DNA of 64,000 bases, from positions 1,344,891,550-1,344,955,549 of the forward strand of contig OY856411.1 of NCBI GenBank assembly GCA_963693085.1, written 5' to 3'. This document shows, piece after piece, positions 39,101 through 50,538 of the stretch. The translations under genes were made by a program, and so were the position numbers. The notes below the pieces were generated by a model that saw nothing but the letters and a program-made list of their open reading frames with translations, searched no databases and had not been told where the DNA came from. The stretch is from Alisma plantago-aquatica (taxonomy: Eukaryota; Streptophyta; Magnoliopsida; Alismatales; Alismataceae). How positions within the stretch are numbered: position 1 is the first letter of the stretch; every line of letters starts with the position of its first letter.

Positions 39101-41330
39101 TGGGTCAAGTTCACATGTTAAAACCATAAATTAGAGTATAGGTCTAACCATTGCATCAAGTGACCCAAGAAACCATTGGTCTAAGGCTTAATTGATGATA
39201 CAACTATATGATCAACTCACTATAGATTGTAGAGACCTGACCCGCCATCATTAGTGATCATGAAATCACTATAGGTTGTTAGATCAACAATATATTCATT
39301 AATCATCATCAAATATTAAGTTGATGTCAGCATTGATTGATATCATCACTAGTGTACTTAATAATTAATCATTATACTTCTAATTGATCTAAAACCTGAC
39401 CTAAGGGGTGACCATAGATTGTCACCATCATTTGACACCCTTGATCACTACCATCAGTTGTTATGAATACAACACCATAGGGTTGTTGCAATGGTACTAT
39501 CGTCGGGTCATGGTTTATAGAAGAAATCGGCTCTAAATCCTAAAATTGACAATTGTTTGATAGGTGCTTAGCACCATAGGTTGTCAAAAAAACCTGATCC
39601 AAGTCACATTATACCTTAGGAATAACATACACATGATCACATGTTCATATATAACTGAAATCAGAATAGGGAACATTATAAAAATTGAAATCTGATTCAA
39701 GCATAGCTTTTTAGTGCATGGATCATCATTTTCAAGCATGAACATGATCTAGAAAGCTTATGGTAAACAATAAATGTGGAGCAAGTTATAAAACTTTCCT
39801 CTAATGAGAAGATGGAACCACACACAGAAGAAATCCAAGAATAAGCTATGAATTCGTCAATCTAGCACCTTTCTTCATCAAATGAGCAAATCCTAAACAT
39901 AAAGAGTAAGACAGGTAGGGTTTTAGAGTTTTAGAGCAAATTCTACTATGGAACATTTTTCTAGTTGTGCACTACTGACTTTGACATTTAATCAAGTAAA
40001 CTAGGTTCGATTGATCGTATAATTTCACTAAATCCCATCGCACATATCAGTCAACTAATTAGTGTCGCGCAGGCGTTAATAATTTAAACGTGCAAATTAA
40101 GAGTCGAGCAGTGCCGACACTGCCCGACACCTGCGTAAACACTGACATCTATGAATAACACTGACATCTGTGAATAACACTGCTTTTAACCGAATGTCCG
40201 ATTATTAGAGTTAAATCGTGCGAATGGGAGTGAGATTGTACTCACTGCGGTTTGAAACGTCTGGATTCGACTGGAATTGTGTCCAGACGCCTATTTTCAG
40301 GCATTCACTGGGTTGTCTTCTACCTCCGAACAGCCCTGGTTTCCAAACGTACACAACACACAGTCCCTTGTTTTGGGGTGTCATTAGTTGCTAAAGCTGT
40401 GGATTCACAAGGACCTCACGAATGGAGATTAACATCGTCGTTGGTTGCTGTTGCTCACACCCAGGGGCCGTCATCGCTGCTACGAACAGCAGCTTCTACT
40501 GATCTGGTTGGGGGCATCACCCCTAGCTAGGTGGGCGTTGCTCATGGTGGTTGGGCGTTGCAGTTGAGTGAGGTAGGAGACGACCTAGCTTGCTTGAAGC
40601 CTTAGGAGCCAAGAACCACTCCGCCTTCCCCCTTTCTTGCTCGATCAGGCTGCTGCTACCCCTGTGGTGGTCGGCCGACCATTTTTACATGTTGGGCAGA
40701 TGAGGGCACAATTGGGGGCCTTTCCTTGGTGGTTGAAGTGAAAAACGTGAGGGAAAGGTGGAAGGAGCAAGGCACGATGTGTTGTTGGCTCCTGATGCTG
40801 CTGTTGGTCGACATAGCACTGCTGGGCACTGCACCTGCAACTGGTCGGCCGCCCTAGCAGGTCAGGCTGCTACTGGGCGCCGCTAGGGTGAGGGAAAGGT
40901 GAAAGGAGGAAGGAGGAAGGGTAGAGGAAGAGTGGGCGCAACCAAAATGGGGCTAAGGGGTTGAGAAACGCCCGCCCTAGCTCCCCCTGTGTCACAGCCG
41001 ATCAGGCCTGCTGAGTGCCGCTTTGCGGTTGCTGTTCATCGAGAAAGAAGAAAGGGATAAAGAAGAAGTAGCCGACCCACTTAAGGAAATAAAAACCAAA
41101 TACTGGAAAAATTGCAGCCAAGTCCAAAGGAACATCAAAACGTCATAACTATTGACTTGAATGTCCGATTCGACTGATTCTTTTTGCAACGTTCCAAGCA
41201 CGAGATCCTCTACAACCCTAAGGCAAGAAATCATGAAAATAAGACTATAACACTCTATCAAAGCACTAATTGTATTAAATTATTATAATTAAGCTTGTTC
41301 AACTCATTAAATAAGTTTAGGGGCCTTACA
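36157..41330 (-). repeat. LARD 5' LTR (right copy, 5174 bp)
   Basis: It starts on the plus strand with TGTCAGGACCC and ends GGGGCCTTACA. A private tandem duplication of about 20 bases (CACTGACATCT...GAATAA) lies at about 40139-40178 and is single in the left LTR. The frames at 37288-37569, 37766-38059, 40252-40530 and 40992-41261 are not supported as genes. Confidence 0.9.
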
Positions 41331-43017
41331 CTCTCTCAATGTTTGCACTGATGTGAATTTTCCTTATTGGTCGATACTCAAAAATTGATAACTAATTATT
41401 TACTGATCAGAAAAATACAAATAAATAATTGTTGGATTCAGAAAAATAAAGGCTTTCTAATGGTGTTGGTTTTGTCACCTAAATCCAATGTTGAAAATAT
41501 GTGATTTTAATGGATTAATCTAAATAAGTAATAACTTGCAAAATTCATAACTAAATATATATAAGTCAGAAAAATATAATAAAATATGTTTTGAACTCAA
41601 AAAAAGATAATCTAAAACATGGCATGGTTTTAATAACCTAATTCACTAATATTATAAAGTCAATTTTTAGGGTTTTGAATAATCAATGTAATTCTAACCC
41701 TAATTTCACATGCATGATTATTAGGTGCTTTGGAGACCTAGATTTGGATCTAGATTGAATTTGGACATGTATAGACTCTAAAGTGAGGTATGTTTTGCAT
41801 CTCCTATTATTCTATGTTGAGAAATTAACCTACATTTTCTTTTTCTTGGTCCTATGGATAATATCATATATGTAGTGTCTTTTCTTTTGAAAATCATGGT
41901 TCATGTAAACTACCTTATTTTTTATTGATCATGTGATCATGGATATTCTTTTGGACTCTTTTTCATATGCCTGGTGCATGTTGGACTTATTTGATGATAT
42001 GTTCCCTCTTTGAGGTGGATGTTTATATGTTTATGTTGTCCATTAGTATGATGTCAACTTTTATTTAATCTGACTATACCTTTTTACTTGCCTTTCTATT
42101 TAACATTCTATGTGATTCAGTAGCACTAGAGTAGTGTAATTGCATTGGTTTTGTTTATGGGCAGATGTGTAAAATCCTTCTTGAGCAGTATGCTCTTTTG
42201 GGATGGAGGTGACCCCATAACCGGGTTTCAAATTTGTGAGGTTTGGCCTACTTTTATATTGGGAGTGGCGGAATGTCATCTCTATTAGGTTTCAAGTTTG
42301 TGAGGCTTGGCCACCTGTGTATTTATATTGTTCTAGGGCTATGTTTATCTCATATTCATGCATGTTATTGATAATGATTGTGGGGTGTGTGCCCTACTTT
42401 CTTGATGTGTGCTTCATTTCCCACCATGGTAGTGGATGTATATATGGCACAATCTTTTTTTATTTCAAGTATCTTCTTTATTGTGATTCATTTCTCTTGA
42501 TACCCACTTGGGTGGTACTTTTCTTTTCTATGGAAAGCTTCTATTTATTTGTTGTCCTTTGTTTAATAACATTGTTCAATTTACTTTTTAGTATGCACAT
42601 ACCAGCCTTTGTTGATGTTCTCTATTTTTCTCTTCTTGCTGGGGTATGCTTCCAACCCTAGGTGAAGGACAAGGAGGACATGGCATAAAGTTATGTACAT
42701 AACTTAAGGAGTTAAATCTTAGAGACAAAGTTGTTATGGTTTACTCTTCCCTCTATCTTAGATCCATATGTTGTATCATACATGTAAACCCTATGTGGGA
42801 GATTAAGATATACTTTTGTAATTTTGTTGAAAAGTTGAATATAGTCATTATTTTCTCCCACTTCTACACTTTGGTTGTTTTTAATACCATTAATAAGATT
42901 TGAAAATTTTACACCCACTCCATCATACCTTTTTTGGGTGTGTTTGGACTGGAGGTTCTATTCTTCAAATTTTTAGTAGGGAGTGGATCCCCTCTGGGTC
43001 CCACTCCTTACAGAACC

Positions 43018-43576
43018 CCACTTATGTTGATTTTTTTTGTCAAATAATCCAATATTCCTTTGGTAAAAACTTAGAAGACTTAGGCTACAAATGTTATAGA
43101 CGTTCCCAAAGAATCACACAAAACACTGTTGATAAAATGGGGATTGACTTTGGCCACAAACGAGCTAGGATTGAAGGAGAAACATTCACTAAAGACAATC
43201 CTCCACCTCCTACTCCTTCTATCTATTCCATAGAAAACTTGCCAATGATGTTTCCTATCCCAAAGGATGCACATATGAAATTGGGAGACATATAGATTAC
43301 AACCACAACGCTATGACCTACCTAAACCAAAGAATACAAGCCTTAACTCCTCATGTTCCCGAGACTTACCCTTATGCACAATATCCCAGGAGCATGTATT
43401 CATTCAATTCTTACATCCAATATACTCAAGTTCCACCACCACCATCAAATGATCTTACACATACCCAATATTCACCAATGCAATTACAAGACATAACTGC
43501 TCATTTCCAATTTGACCTGGCATCTACATTTCTGGAAGCATATGCTCTCACAAAGATAGGTGCACTTGACTGGTAG
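43018..43576 (+). pseudogene. Element B third ORF, right part
   Basis: This continues ORF3 after the solo LTR. A segment YVDFFCQIIQYSFGKNLEDL is followed by a basic stretch (GHKRAR), a proline-rich linker and, after a stop at about 43293, a frame (43313-43576) rich in Tyr, Gln and Pro ending GALDW-stop. The Pro-rich C-terminal third parallels A and C; the strongly acidic tail of A and C is not evident. Function unknown. Confidence 0.55.
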
Positions 43577-44154
43577 TCACTTGTCAAATATTATGGTGAT
43601 ACTCCATTTTATGGGAAAGATCTTAAACTTGATGTAATTTTAAATTCTTTCAAGTGATATTTTTCTTGTTACCATTATGTTGTGAGTAGTAAGGTCTATG
43701 TAATGACTTTATTATTGATGAAATTGAGCTTTCTTATGGTCACTTGTTCACAAAAACAAAATCATTGAGAAATTAATATTGGTTTTGGATTGTGGCTTTT
43801 GTTGGACATTTTCTTCTTACTTGATTTTTAAAACATGGATATTCTATTGAGGGGGAGTATCCCATTCAAAGGGAGTTAGTTTGATATTGCTATCTTTTTT
43901 AAAATGACTAAAGGGGAAGAAATAAAATAATTTTTTTCTTGAGTTTCATGATTTCTCGGCTTGACATTACTTGGTGCTACATTACCTCAAGATATGGATA
44001 TCATGTTCCATATATCTTTAGGTATATTAGCACACATTTTATGAGATCAAGAGAATCTATTCATCTCAGGTATATCATAGGTATGAAACTCATTTAATTT
44101 CAATTATTTTGCTTATATTTTAGGAATGTTTGTCATCTTCAAAAGGGGGGAGAT
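43577..44154 (+). other. Element B 3' non-coding region with three polypurine-like motifs
   Basis: No gene is seen. Motifs lie at 43847-43857 (TTGAGGGGGAG), 43908-43920 (CTAAAGGGGAAGA, preceded by AAAATGA) and 44139-44154 (CAAAAGGGGGGAGAT), the last abutting the LTR. Confidence 0.75.
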
Positions 44155-45787
44155 TGTTGGATTTGGACATTAGCATACCCTTTGTTTTGATGATGACAAA
44201 TATTTCATTCTTGTGGATATAACGTGCTACTTGAGTATTTCAGGGTTCAAGGAGATGAGGAGATCATACTAAGTGGATAATTGAAGATTAATGTGCTTAA
44301 ATATTATTTGAAGATCAATGTGGTTAAATATTATTTGAAGATCGATGTGCTTAAATGTTAACATTTTCATGATTGTTCTCAATGTAAATACTTGTACAAG
44401 TATATAATGTACAAGTACTTATATATCATATAAATCAAGCATTAGATCTTCTCTATCCACTCATAATACTTAGTTAGGACCCCCTAGAGATTAGAGTCAT
44501 TATTCTCCATTAGAATACACATCTGATAAGTGGTTCAAAAATCTAAAATAGTAACACTCCCGGTCAAGAAACTAGTCGACCGAGATACCTTTGGTCAAAG
44601 TTATTGTTGACCGAGAACCACCTCGGTCGAGCATTTAGAGCATTGATCGAAAAAGTTACATGTTTGTGCTCTAAAGTCTATTTCAATCGAGCATATGGTT
44701 GACTGACTCCACCTCGGTCCAAAGCATATGACCATTAGACCAAGTAGTTGAGAGTTGGGAGTTGGAAATAGATGTTGGTATACATTTGCATTGAAACCAA
44801 GCTCAGTCTAATAAATGCTCGACCGAGACATGGTCGTTCGACTCACTTGTCGATCACACTGGAATCTGGATTGTTCTTCTAAACTCGAACAATTTAGCCA
44901 TTGCTAGCCAACTACTTTCTACCTAACGGATAGTTAAGCACTAAGAACACTCTAGAGACTCCCTAAAACGTCCCTAATCACTTGAAAACCATTCCTATAA
45001 ATAGGAGAGGCTTTAGGGCACCCAAAAAACACACAAGCTACACTTGAACATCCATTCTAGAGAGCAACAAAGCTGAGAAACACTTGCCATCTTGTTCCTT
45101 GAGCTCCAAGTTCGTGTCCTATTGCCATACCCTCTTAGCCACCATCGAACAAACGTCCATCCTAAGTGGTTTGAGAGTTCTAACATTTGATATAGGATCA
45201 AAGCGCAATGCTTTAGTGGTGTACTTCCTTCTTCCAATCTCCATTCATAGGTTTATGCTATTTGTGCTCCTTGGCTACTATAAGTGGTGGATGCTTCCTG
45301 AGGGAGTTTGATTGGAGCTACTTCTTGGTGGAGAAGGCTACTCTAAGGTTGCTTGAGGCTACTTCAAGAAGGATGCTTTAAAGGAGTATGGATCTACTTC
45401 TAGGTGAAGGCTATCTCAAGGTGGTGGATCTACTTCAAGGAAGTGAAGGATGCTCTATGGGCTTGAGGTTACTTCAAGAAGGCTGCTTCAAGGAGGTTGA
45501 AGATACTTCTAGGTGAAGGCTACTTCAAGAAAGGCGATTGTATTTTTTGTAACATCCTTATGAGGTAAATAAAATAAATCACTATTTAAATTCCAATTGG
45601 AGACAATTGGGTTGTGGACTAACAACCTTTGATTCAAAGGTTGGAACCACTCTACATCAAAGTGTCTTCCCTATTTACTCCTCCTTCTTTGGTTTGAGTT
45701 TTTAATTGAATTTGTTTTTTGGTCGGTCATTTTTAATTGAATTTTAAACTACCAAAAGCTCTATTCACCCCCCATTTAGATCTTTCA
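44155..45787 (+). repeat. Element B 3' LTR (1633 bp)
   Basis: It runs TGTTGGATTTGG...AGATCTTTCA. It contains a 27-base unit three times (44280-44360), a 10-base-arm inverted repeat (44389-44417), the GGTCGA/TCGACC array (about 44560-44870) and a TATA box (44995-45004). Degenerate GGCTACTTCAAG words follow (about 45300-45540). The right end is fixed by the resumption of C's gag. Confidence 0.88.
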
Positions 45788-46275
45788 GACATAACTTGCC
45801 TAGTAAAGAAGTATATATTATAACTCTTGAAAAGGATTCTTATTTGACTAAAGCCCTCTTTTTAGAGGTTGAACTTTTGCATGCTCAAGATGATCTTTCT
45901 AGTCTTTTGCATGCTCAAGATGATCTTTCTAGTCTTTCTTCTACGATCATTACTCTTAGTGATGATAACCATACACAGACCTTGAAAAAGTTCCTCAAAG
46001 GGAAAAGTCCCTAAATTTCGTCCTAGAGTACTCTGCCAAACAAGTGGGTAGAAGTGGTTTGGGATATGACAAAGCCCCTAAGAACAAGGGAAAAGTAAGA
46101 AAAAGAGCAAGGGGCCTCCAATGTACCATGGAGAGACTTCCGACTCTAAGCCATCTATGGTTTGTTCTCATTATAAGTGTGATGATCATTATTATACATT
46201 TTATCCTTACAAAGAGGAGGGGACCAACCCAAACATGAAATGGGTCCCCAAGCTAACTCTGGATCCCAGACTTTG
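45788..46275 (+). pseudogene. Element C gag, right part
   Basis: This resumes C's Gag coil (ITLEKDSYLTKALFLE, as in A near 8790). An in-frame 30-base tandem duplication (45874-45903 and 45904-45933) repeats LLHAQDDLSS. After a stop at about 46012 come the basic segment and the decayed second-knuckle region, ending near VPKLTLDP (about 46265). Confidence 0.75.
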
Positions 46276-48576
46276 AATTGGGCACGACGTCTCCTTTATA
46301 TGTAGTAAAAGGGCAAATGGATTGCTCATAGTGGATACTCAAAGCACATGATCAGTGATAGAGACCACTTCAACACTCTTACTAAGAAGAAAAGAGGTTC
46401 AATGACATTTGGGATAACAAGAAAGGTAAAGTGATAGGTGAGGGTGATGTAGGTGATTCACTATGCATAAAGAATGTTCTTATTGTCGATGGACTACATC
46501 ACAATTTAATTAGTGTTAGACAACTTTGTGATAATGAATATCTTGTTGTTTCTACTTCACATGAATGCTTGCTTCTAGACTCCCCTCGCATGCCTCAACA
46601 AAATGAAGTGGTTGAGAGGAAGAATACATCTTTACAAGAAATGTCTAGAACAATACTTTGAAATATGACACTCCCAATAATTTTTGGGTTGAAGCTGTTG
46701 TACCGCATGATTTGTGCATAACCAAATTTTTCACTTTTCCTATGCTTAAGAAAACCCCCTATCAATAAGTCTATTGAGACTAACCCCTCTATTTCCAAGA
46801 ATATTGTGATGATGATGTTGTAGATGAGGTGATTCCTAGATTGAAAGATCCTAACATCAATGAAAAAGGAAAAGAGGTGGTTGTAGATGAAAAATCAAAA
46901 GAAGATGAAAAGAAGGATCCTACTCCCTAGTTTGCTAAAGATCATCCTAAAGAGCTCAACATGGGCAATCCTTTTGAAATGGTGAAAGATGCATGTTGCA
47001 TTCAACAAGGAACAAGATAACATCACCTTCATCTCACAACTCGAGCCAAAGAATGTCAAAGAAGCTCTTAAAGATGGTGAATGGATCCTAGAAGTGCAAG
47101 AGGAACTAGAACAGTCTGAGAAGAACAAAGTGTGCACTCTAGTGCCAATACCAAGTGATAGAAATATCATTGCCCCAAAGTGGGTCTACCACAATAAGAT
47201 TGATGAAAGAGGCAAAGTGGTAAGGAACATAGAAAGGTTAGTAGCTCAAGGTTATAATCAACATGAAGGTATCAAATTTGATGAAACTTATGCACCTGCT
47301 ACTAGACCTCAATCTATTTGAATGCTACTTGTCTTTGCTAGTCATAAAAATTCCTTTCTATATCAAATGGATGTTAAAAATGCATTTTTGACTGTTAGAA
47401 TAAAGGAGGAAGTCTATGTGGCTCAACCTCCGAACTTTGAACATGACAAGCTTCCTAACCATGTTTATTTGCTACAAAAATCTCTTTATGGTCTCAAACA
47501 AGCCCCTAGAGCTTGGTATGAGATATTTAAAAACTTTTTGTTAGACAATGGTTGTGTCATGGCCAAAGTTGATTTTACACTCTTTCTTAAACACACTTCT
47601 GACAATTTCCTAAGTATTCAAATATATGTTGATGATATCATTTTTGGTGGGACTAATCTTGATATTTTCAAGGAGTTTAGTTCTCTTATGCAGAGTGAGT
47701 TTGAAATGAGAATGATGGGGGATCTTACATTCTTCTTTGGATTCCAAATCAAGCAAATAAAAGATGTAAACTTCATCAACCAAGACAAGTACATAAGTGA
47801 ACTCTTGAATCAATTTGGGATGGAAAACACTAAGCCAATGTCTACTCCCATGTATAACACTGCCAAACTTGATAGAGATGGAGAAGGTGAAAAGGTAGAT
47901 GAGAAGCTATATAGAGGTATGGTTGGTAGCTTATTATACTTATCTGCCTCTACACCAGATATCATATTTAGTGTTAGTTTATGTGCTAGATATCAATCAA
48001 TTTGTAGAAAATCCGATCTTACAACTGTTAAGAGGATTCCAAGGTACCTAGCCAAAACCTAAAATTTTAGACTACAATATCCTAAATCAAGAAACTTTAC
48101 TCTCACATATTATAGTGATGTGAATTATGATGAGTACTTGATTGATAGAAAATGCACAAGTGGAACTTGCTTCTCCTAGGACCATGCTTGGTTTATTGGT
48201 TCTCTAAGAAACAAAGCACGATGGCTCTTTCAACTACCGATGTTGAGTACACTACATCTGGAAGTTATTGTGCCCAAGTCCTATAGATGAAGCAAATGCT
48301 CCAAGACTTTAATGTTTTATATGATTATTCTCCTATATACTATGATAGTACTTGTGCAACAATTCTATATTGCATAGTAGAGCTAAACATATAGAAGTCC
48401 ATCATCATTTCCTTTATGACCTCATTGCTAAGAAAGATATCTCTATTACTTATGTGGACACCAAAGGTCAACTTGCGGACATTTTCACTAAACCTCTATC
48501 TAGAGAGCAATTTACTTTCATTAGATCAAAACTTCTCAAAACTACTCTTTATGAGAATGGTATGCCTTCTAGATAG
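46276..48576 (+). pseudogene. Element C pol remnant
   Basis: The protease region (about 46310-46560) has HSG in place of DSG, so its catalytic aspartate is lost. At about 46585 the frame passes from CLLLDS directly into PRMPQQNEVVERKN. The whole GAG-pre-integrase region and most of the integrase core are deleted in frame. After more breaks, RT is in two open frames (46989-47321 and 47322-48062, same frame, one TGA between). It has intact YVDD (DD at 47631-47636), SLYGLKQAPRAWYE and LLYLSASTPDI. RNase H is decayed but ends with [13 protein letters not shown] (about 48476) and a stop at 48576. Confidence 0.85.
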
Positions 48577-49039
48577 ATTTTCACTTATCTATATGTTTTT
48601 GCTCATAAAATTCTCATTTTATACTTGTTTGTGCTACAATGCCAAGTTTTAATGCTTTAGTTTTGGTGTTTTTGCTTTAAATTTCAAACACTTGTTTTAT
48701 CACAAAATAGTAGCCTATGACAAGTAGAAAGTGCCTTTATATGTTCATAATACATGATAGGCCAGATAAATGCATTTATATAGTAGTAAAGTTGTTTAAA
48801 ATTAAAATTTCATATCTAGATGATAAGACATTTGTCATTTGAGTTTGTTCTAGGGAAACTTGACCGACAAGATGACCAAGGACTTCACACACAACAATGT
48901 CAGTCGAGTTTCCAAAATCATAAACTCAACCGACAACATTGTTGTGTGGAAATATATATGGATTGTCGACTAATTTTTCTCCCTCTCAACTAGAGAAATT
49001 TGATCGACCAGCCCTTTTTTGTTCCTCTTTTATCATTGG
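48577..49039 (+). other. Element C pol-ORF3 spacer with inverted repeats
   Basis: No gene is seen. Words AACTTGACCGAC, GTCAGTCGAG, AACTCAACCGAC, TTGTCGAC and GATCGACC lie at 48857-49010, in the position and order seen in element A. Confidence 0.65.
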
Positions 49040-50538
49040 GCATGATGGTACCTCTTTTATCAACTTCAACTTGTTAATCGATGTAAGGAGTTGTTTCCTA
49101 GAAATCCCTATCCCTTTAGGCCATGGTTAGAGATAAGAAAAGAGTTTTTGAAGGATGTTAAGAAGGTTTTCACATACCAATACCTTGGTGCACTTTGTGT
49201 AGAGCATGTATGCTTCTCAAATTTTCAATCTAGCGTGAAAGATGTCCATGAATTCTATGCCACTCTTACATGGAACTACTCAACTCTTGTGTCATACCTT
49301 GACAACCAATTTGTCCTATCTTACATGATTTTGGGGATGAGGTTTCAAATAACTGAGTGTTCTTGAAACCATTACTTCTCTAGATCTTCATCCTCGTAAG
49401 ATTGGATATCTTCCTATAACTCCTCCCTTGACCTCCTTGACCCAGAGAAGTTCTTTAAGAGTTTTGGCCCTAAGCGCACCCTTCCTTACTTACATAAAAC
49501 TCTAAAAAAACCAAGGTTCCCTACTGGACATAAAGATACATCTTATATCACTCATAGTTAATTGCAATATCCATCCAAAGAAAAACTAAATGGATGTTGC
49601 AGAGAATTCTATTATGCTTATGTATTGTCTTCTTCAAAATGTCAAAGTCAAATGGGCCAAATATATTCTATATCGCATGACCTATTTTGACACAGAGAAG
49701 AACACCAAGGACTCCTACAAACCCTACCCTAACTTGTTATGTGGTCTCTTTGAGTTTCATACTAAAAAAAATACCTTTTCAAGGATCTTAGCTACAAAGC
49801 TAGTAGGAAAGGAGTTTACATTAGTGACACCACTATCAAGAAGTCCTTCCACCCAACCTCCTCTACCCCCTTTGAATCCTCCTCCACCCAGGCTCCTCCA
49901 CCTCCTCCTAGACCTACCCATGACTCTTTTTTTGTGTCTAATGAAACCCTTATGGGTTACATTATGCACCATAATGCCTATCAAATGTAGGTTTAGGAGA
50001 ACCTACACCAGGACCTTATTCAAATCATATCCAACATGAACTTATCATGTTCACACCCTTATCCCTCTTACCAGTCATTCCCAGCCAATGATTATGTTTC
50101 CTATGCATATGATCGGTTTTACCCACCATATAGACTGCTACTTCTACTCCACCTCCTACCTATGGTGAGGGTTCCTTTCAACTGGTTGCCTCAGTTACTT
50201 GCACTTCCCGTTGGCCCTACTGCTGCCTTGCTTGCTAGATTTGACTAGGTATCTATACCCAACTTTGAGCAAGCTACAACACTTTATGAGTGTGGCATCT
50301 CATGGGAAGATAAAAATAGTAGGTGGCCCGATCCTCATTATTTTGTTCTTGTGGAGGATATAGAGATGTCTGAAGAGGATGATGATGAAGAGGGTGATGA
50401 CGACAAGGGTGATTTTGACGAGGTTTCTTTGATGGTGATATAGACACAACTACTACCATTGTTGCATCTTCTGAGCCCATTAGTGAAGAAGACTACTAGA
50501 ACAAATAGGAGTTTGACATCGACGATCTTGACGTTTAG
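49040..50538 (+). pseudogene. Element C third ORF (env-like position)
   Basis: It is homologous with A's ORF3. Shared pieces are CKELFPRNPYPFR (about 49085), LCVEHVCFSN (about 49194), VHEFYATLTWNYST (about 49246), NCNIHPKKN (about 49565), YRMTYFDTEKNT (about 49672) and PYPNLLCGLF (about 49721). A proline-rich stretch and an Asp/Glu-rich tail follow, ending DLDV-stop at 50538, against DALDI-stop in A. Several frameshifts and stops break it. The start is unclear because no ATG is conserved at the N-terminus. Function unknown. Confidence 0.65.

Larger units (their letters stand above)
29022..41330 (-). mobile_element. Large non-coding LTR element (LARD), Del/Tekay-like, 12.3 kb
   Basis: It has two near-identical 5.2-kb LTRs (29022-34201 and 36157-41330) around a 1,955-bp interior, flanked by CTCTC at 29017-29021 and 41331-41335. 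The primer-binding site lies beside the right LTR on the minus strand, so the element reads right to left: LTRs start TGTAAGGCCCC and end in TGACA. No gag or pol is detectable. By eye the LTRs differ at about 4% over a ~200-base stretch, so it is younger than its host elements. It must depend on an autonomous relative for its proteins. Confidence 0.9.
27126..43012 (+). mobile_element. Solo LTR, 3.6-kb family (copy 2), split by LARD
   Basis: It begins TGTAACATATCGG and ends CCCACTCCTTACA, with the perfect duplication GAACC at 27121-27125 and 43013-43017. Its own sequence is 27126-29021 plus 41336-43012, about 3.57 kb, and is homologous end to end with copy 1 (for example 27240 against 3700, and 42920 against 7100). 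Possible TATA-like words followed by pyrimidine-rich sequence (about 28176 and 28305) suggest plus orientation. There is no coding capacity; frames such as 28750-29043 and 42236-42661 are chance frames. Confidence 0.85.
22841..45787 (+). mobile_element. Copia element B (Sirevirus-like), 5'-truncated, inserted in C
   Basis: B starts abruptly in its gag-protease spacer: the segment 22880-22960 matches the same spacer in D. It has pol, a third ORF, polypurine motifs and a 3' LTR ending at 45787. The 5' LTR, primer site and gag are missing, together with about 30 bases of C's gag. The right junction is clean, and GACAT (45788-45792) is the expected target copy. Its third ORF is interrupted at 27125 by the second solo LTR. 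LTR features (TGTTGG start, CTTTCA end, shared U3 words) place B in the same family as D. Confidence 0.8.

Noticed and set aside
42236..42661. Hydrophobic 141-codon frame resembling a membrane protein
   Set aside because: T-rich sequence inside solo LTR 2; the same region of copy 1 (about 6410-6830) has different frames and stops.
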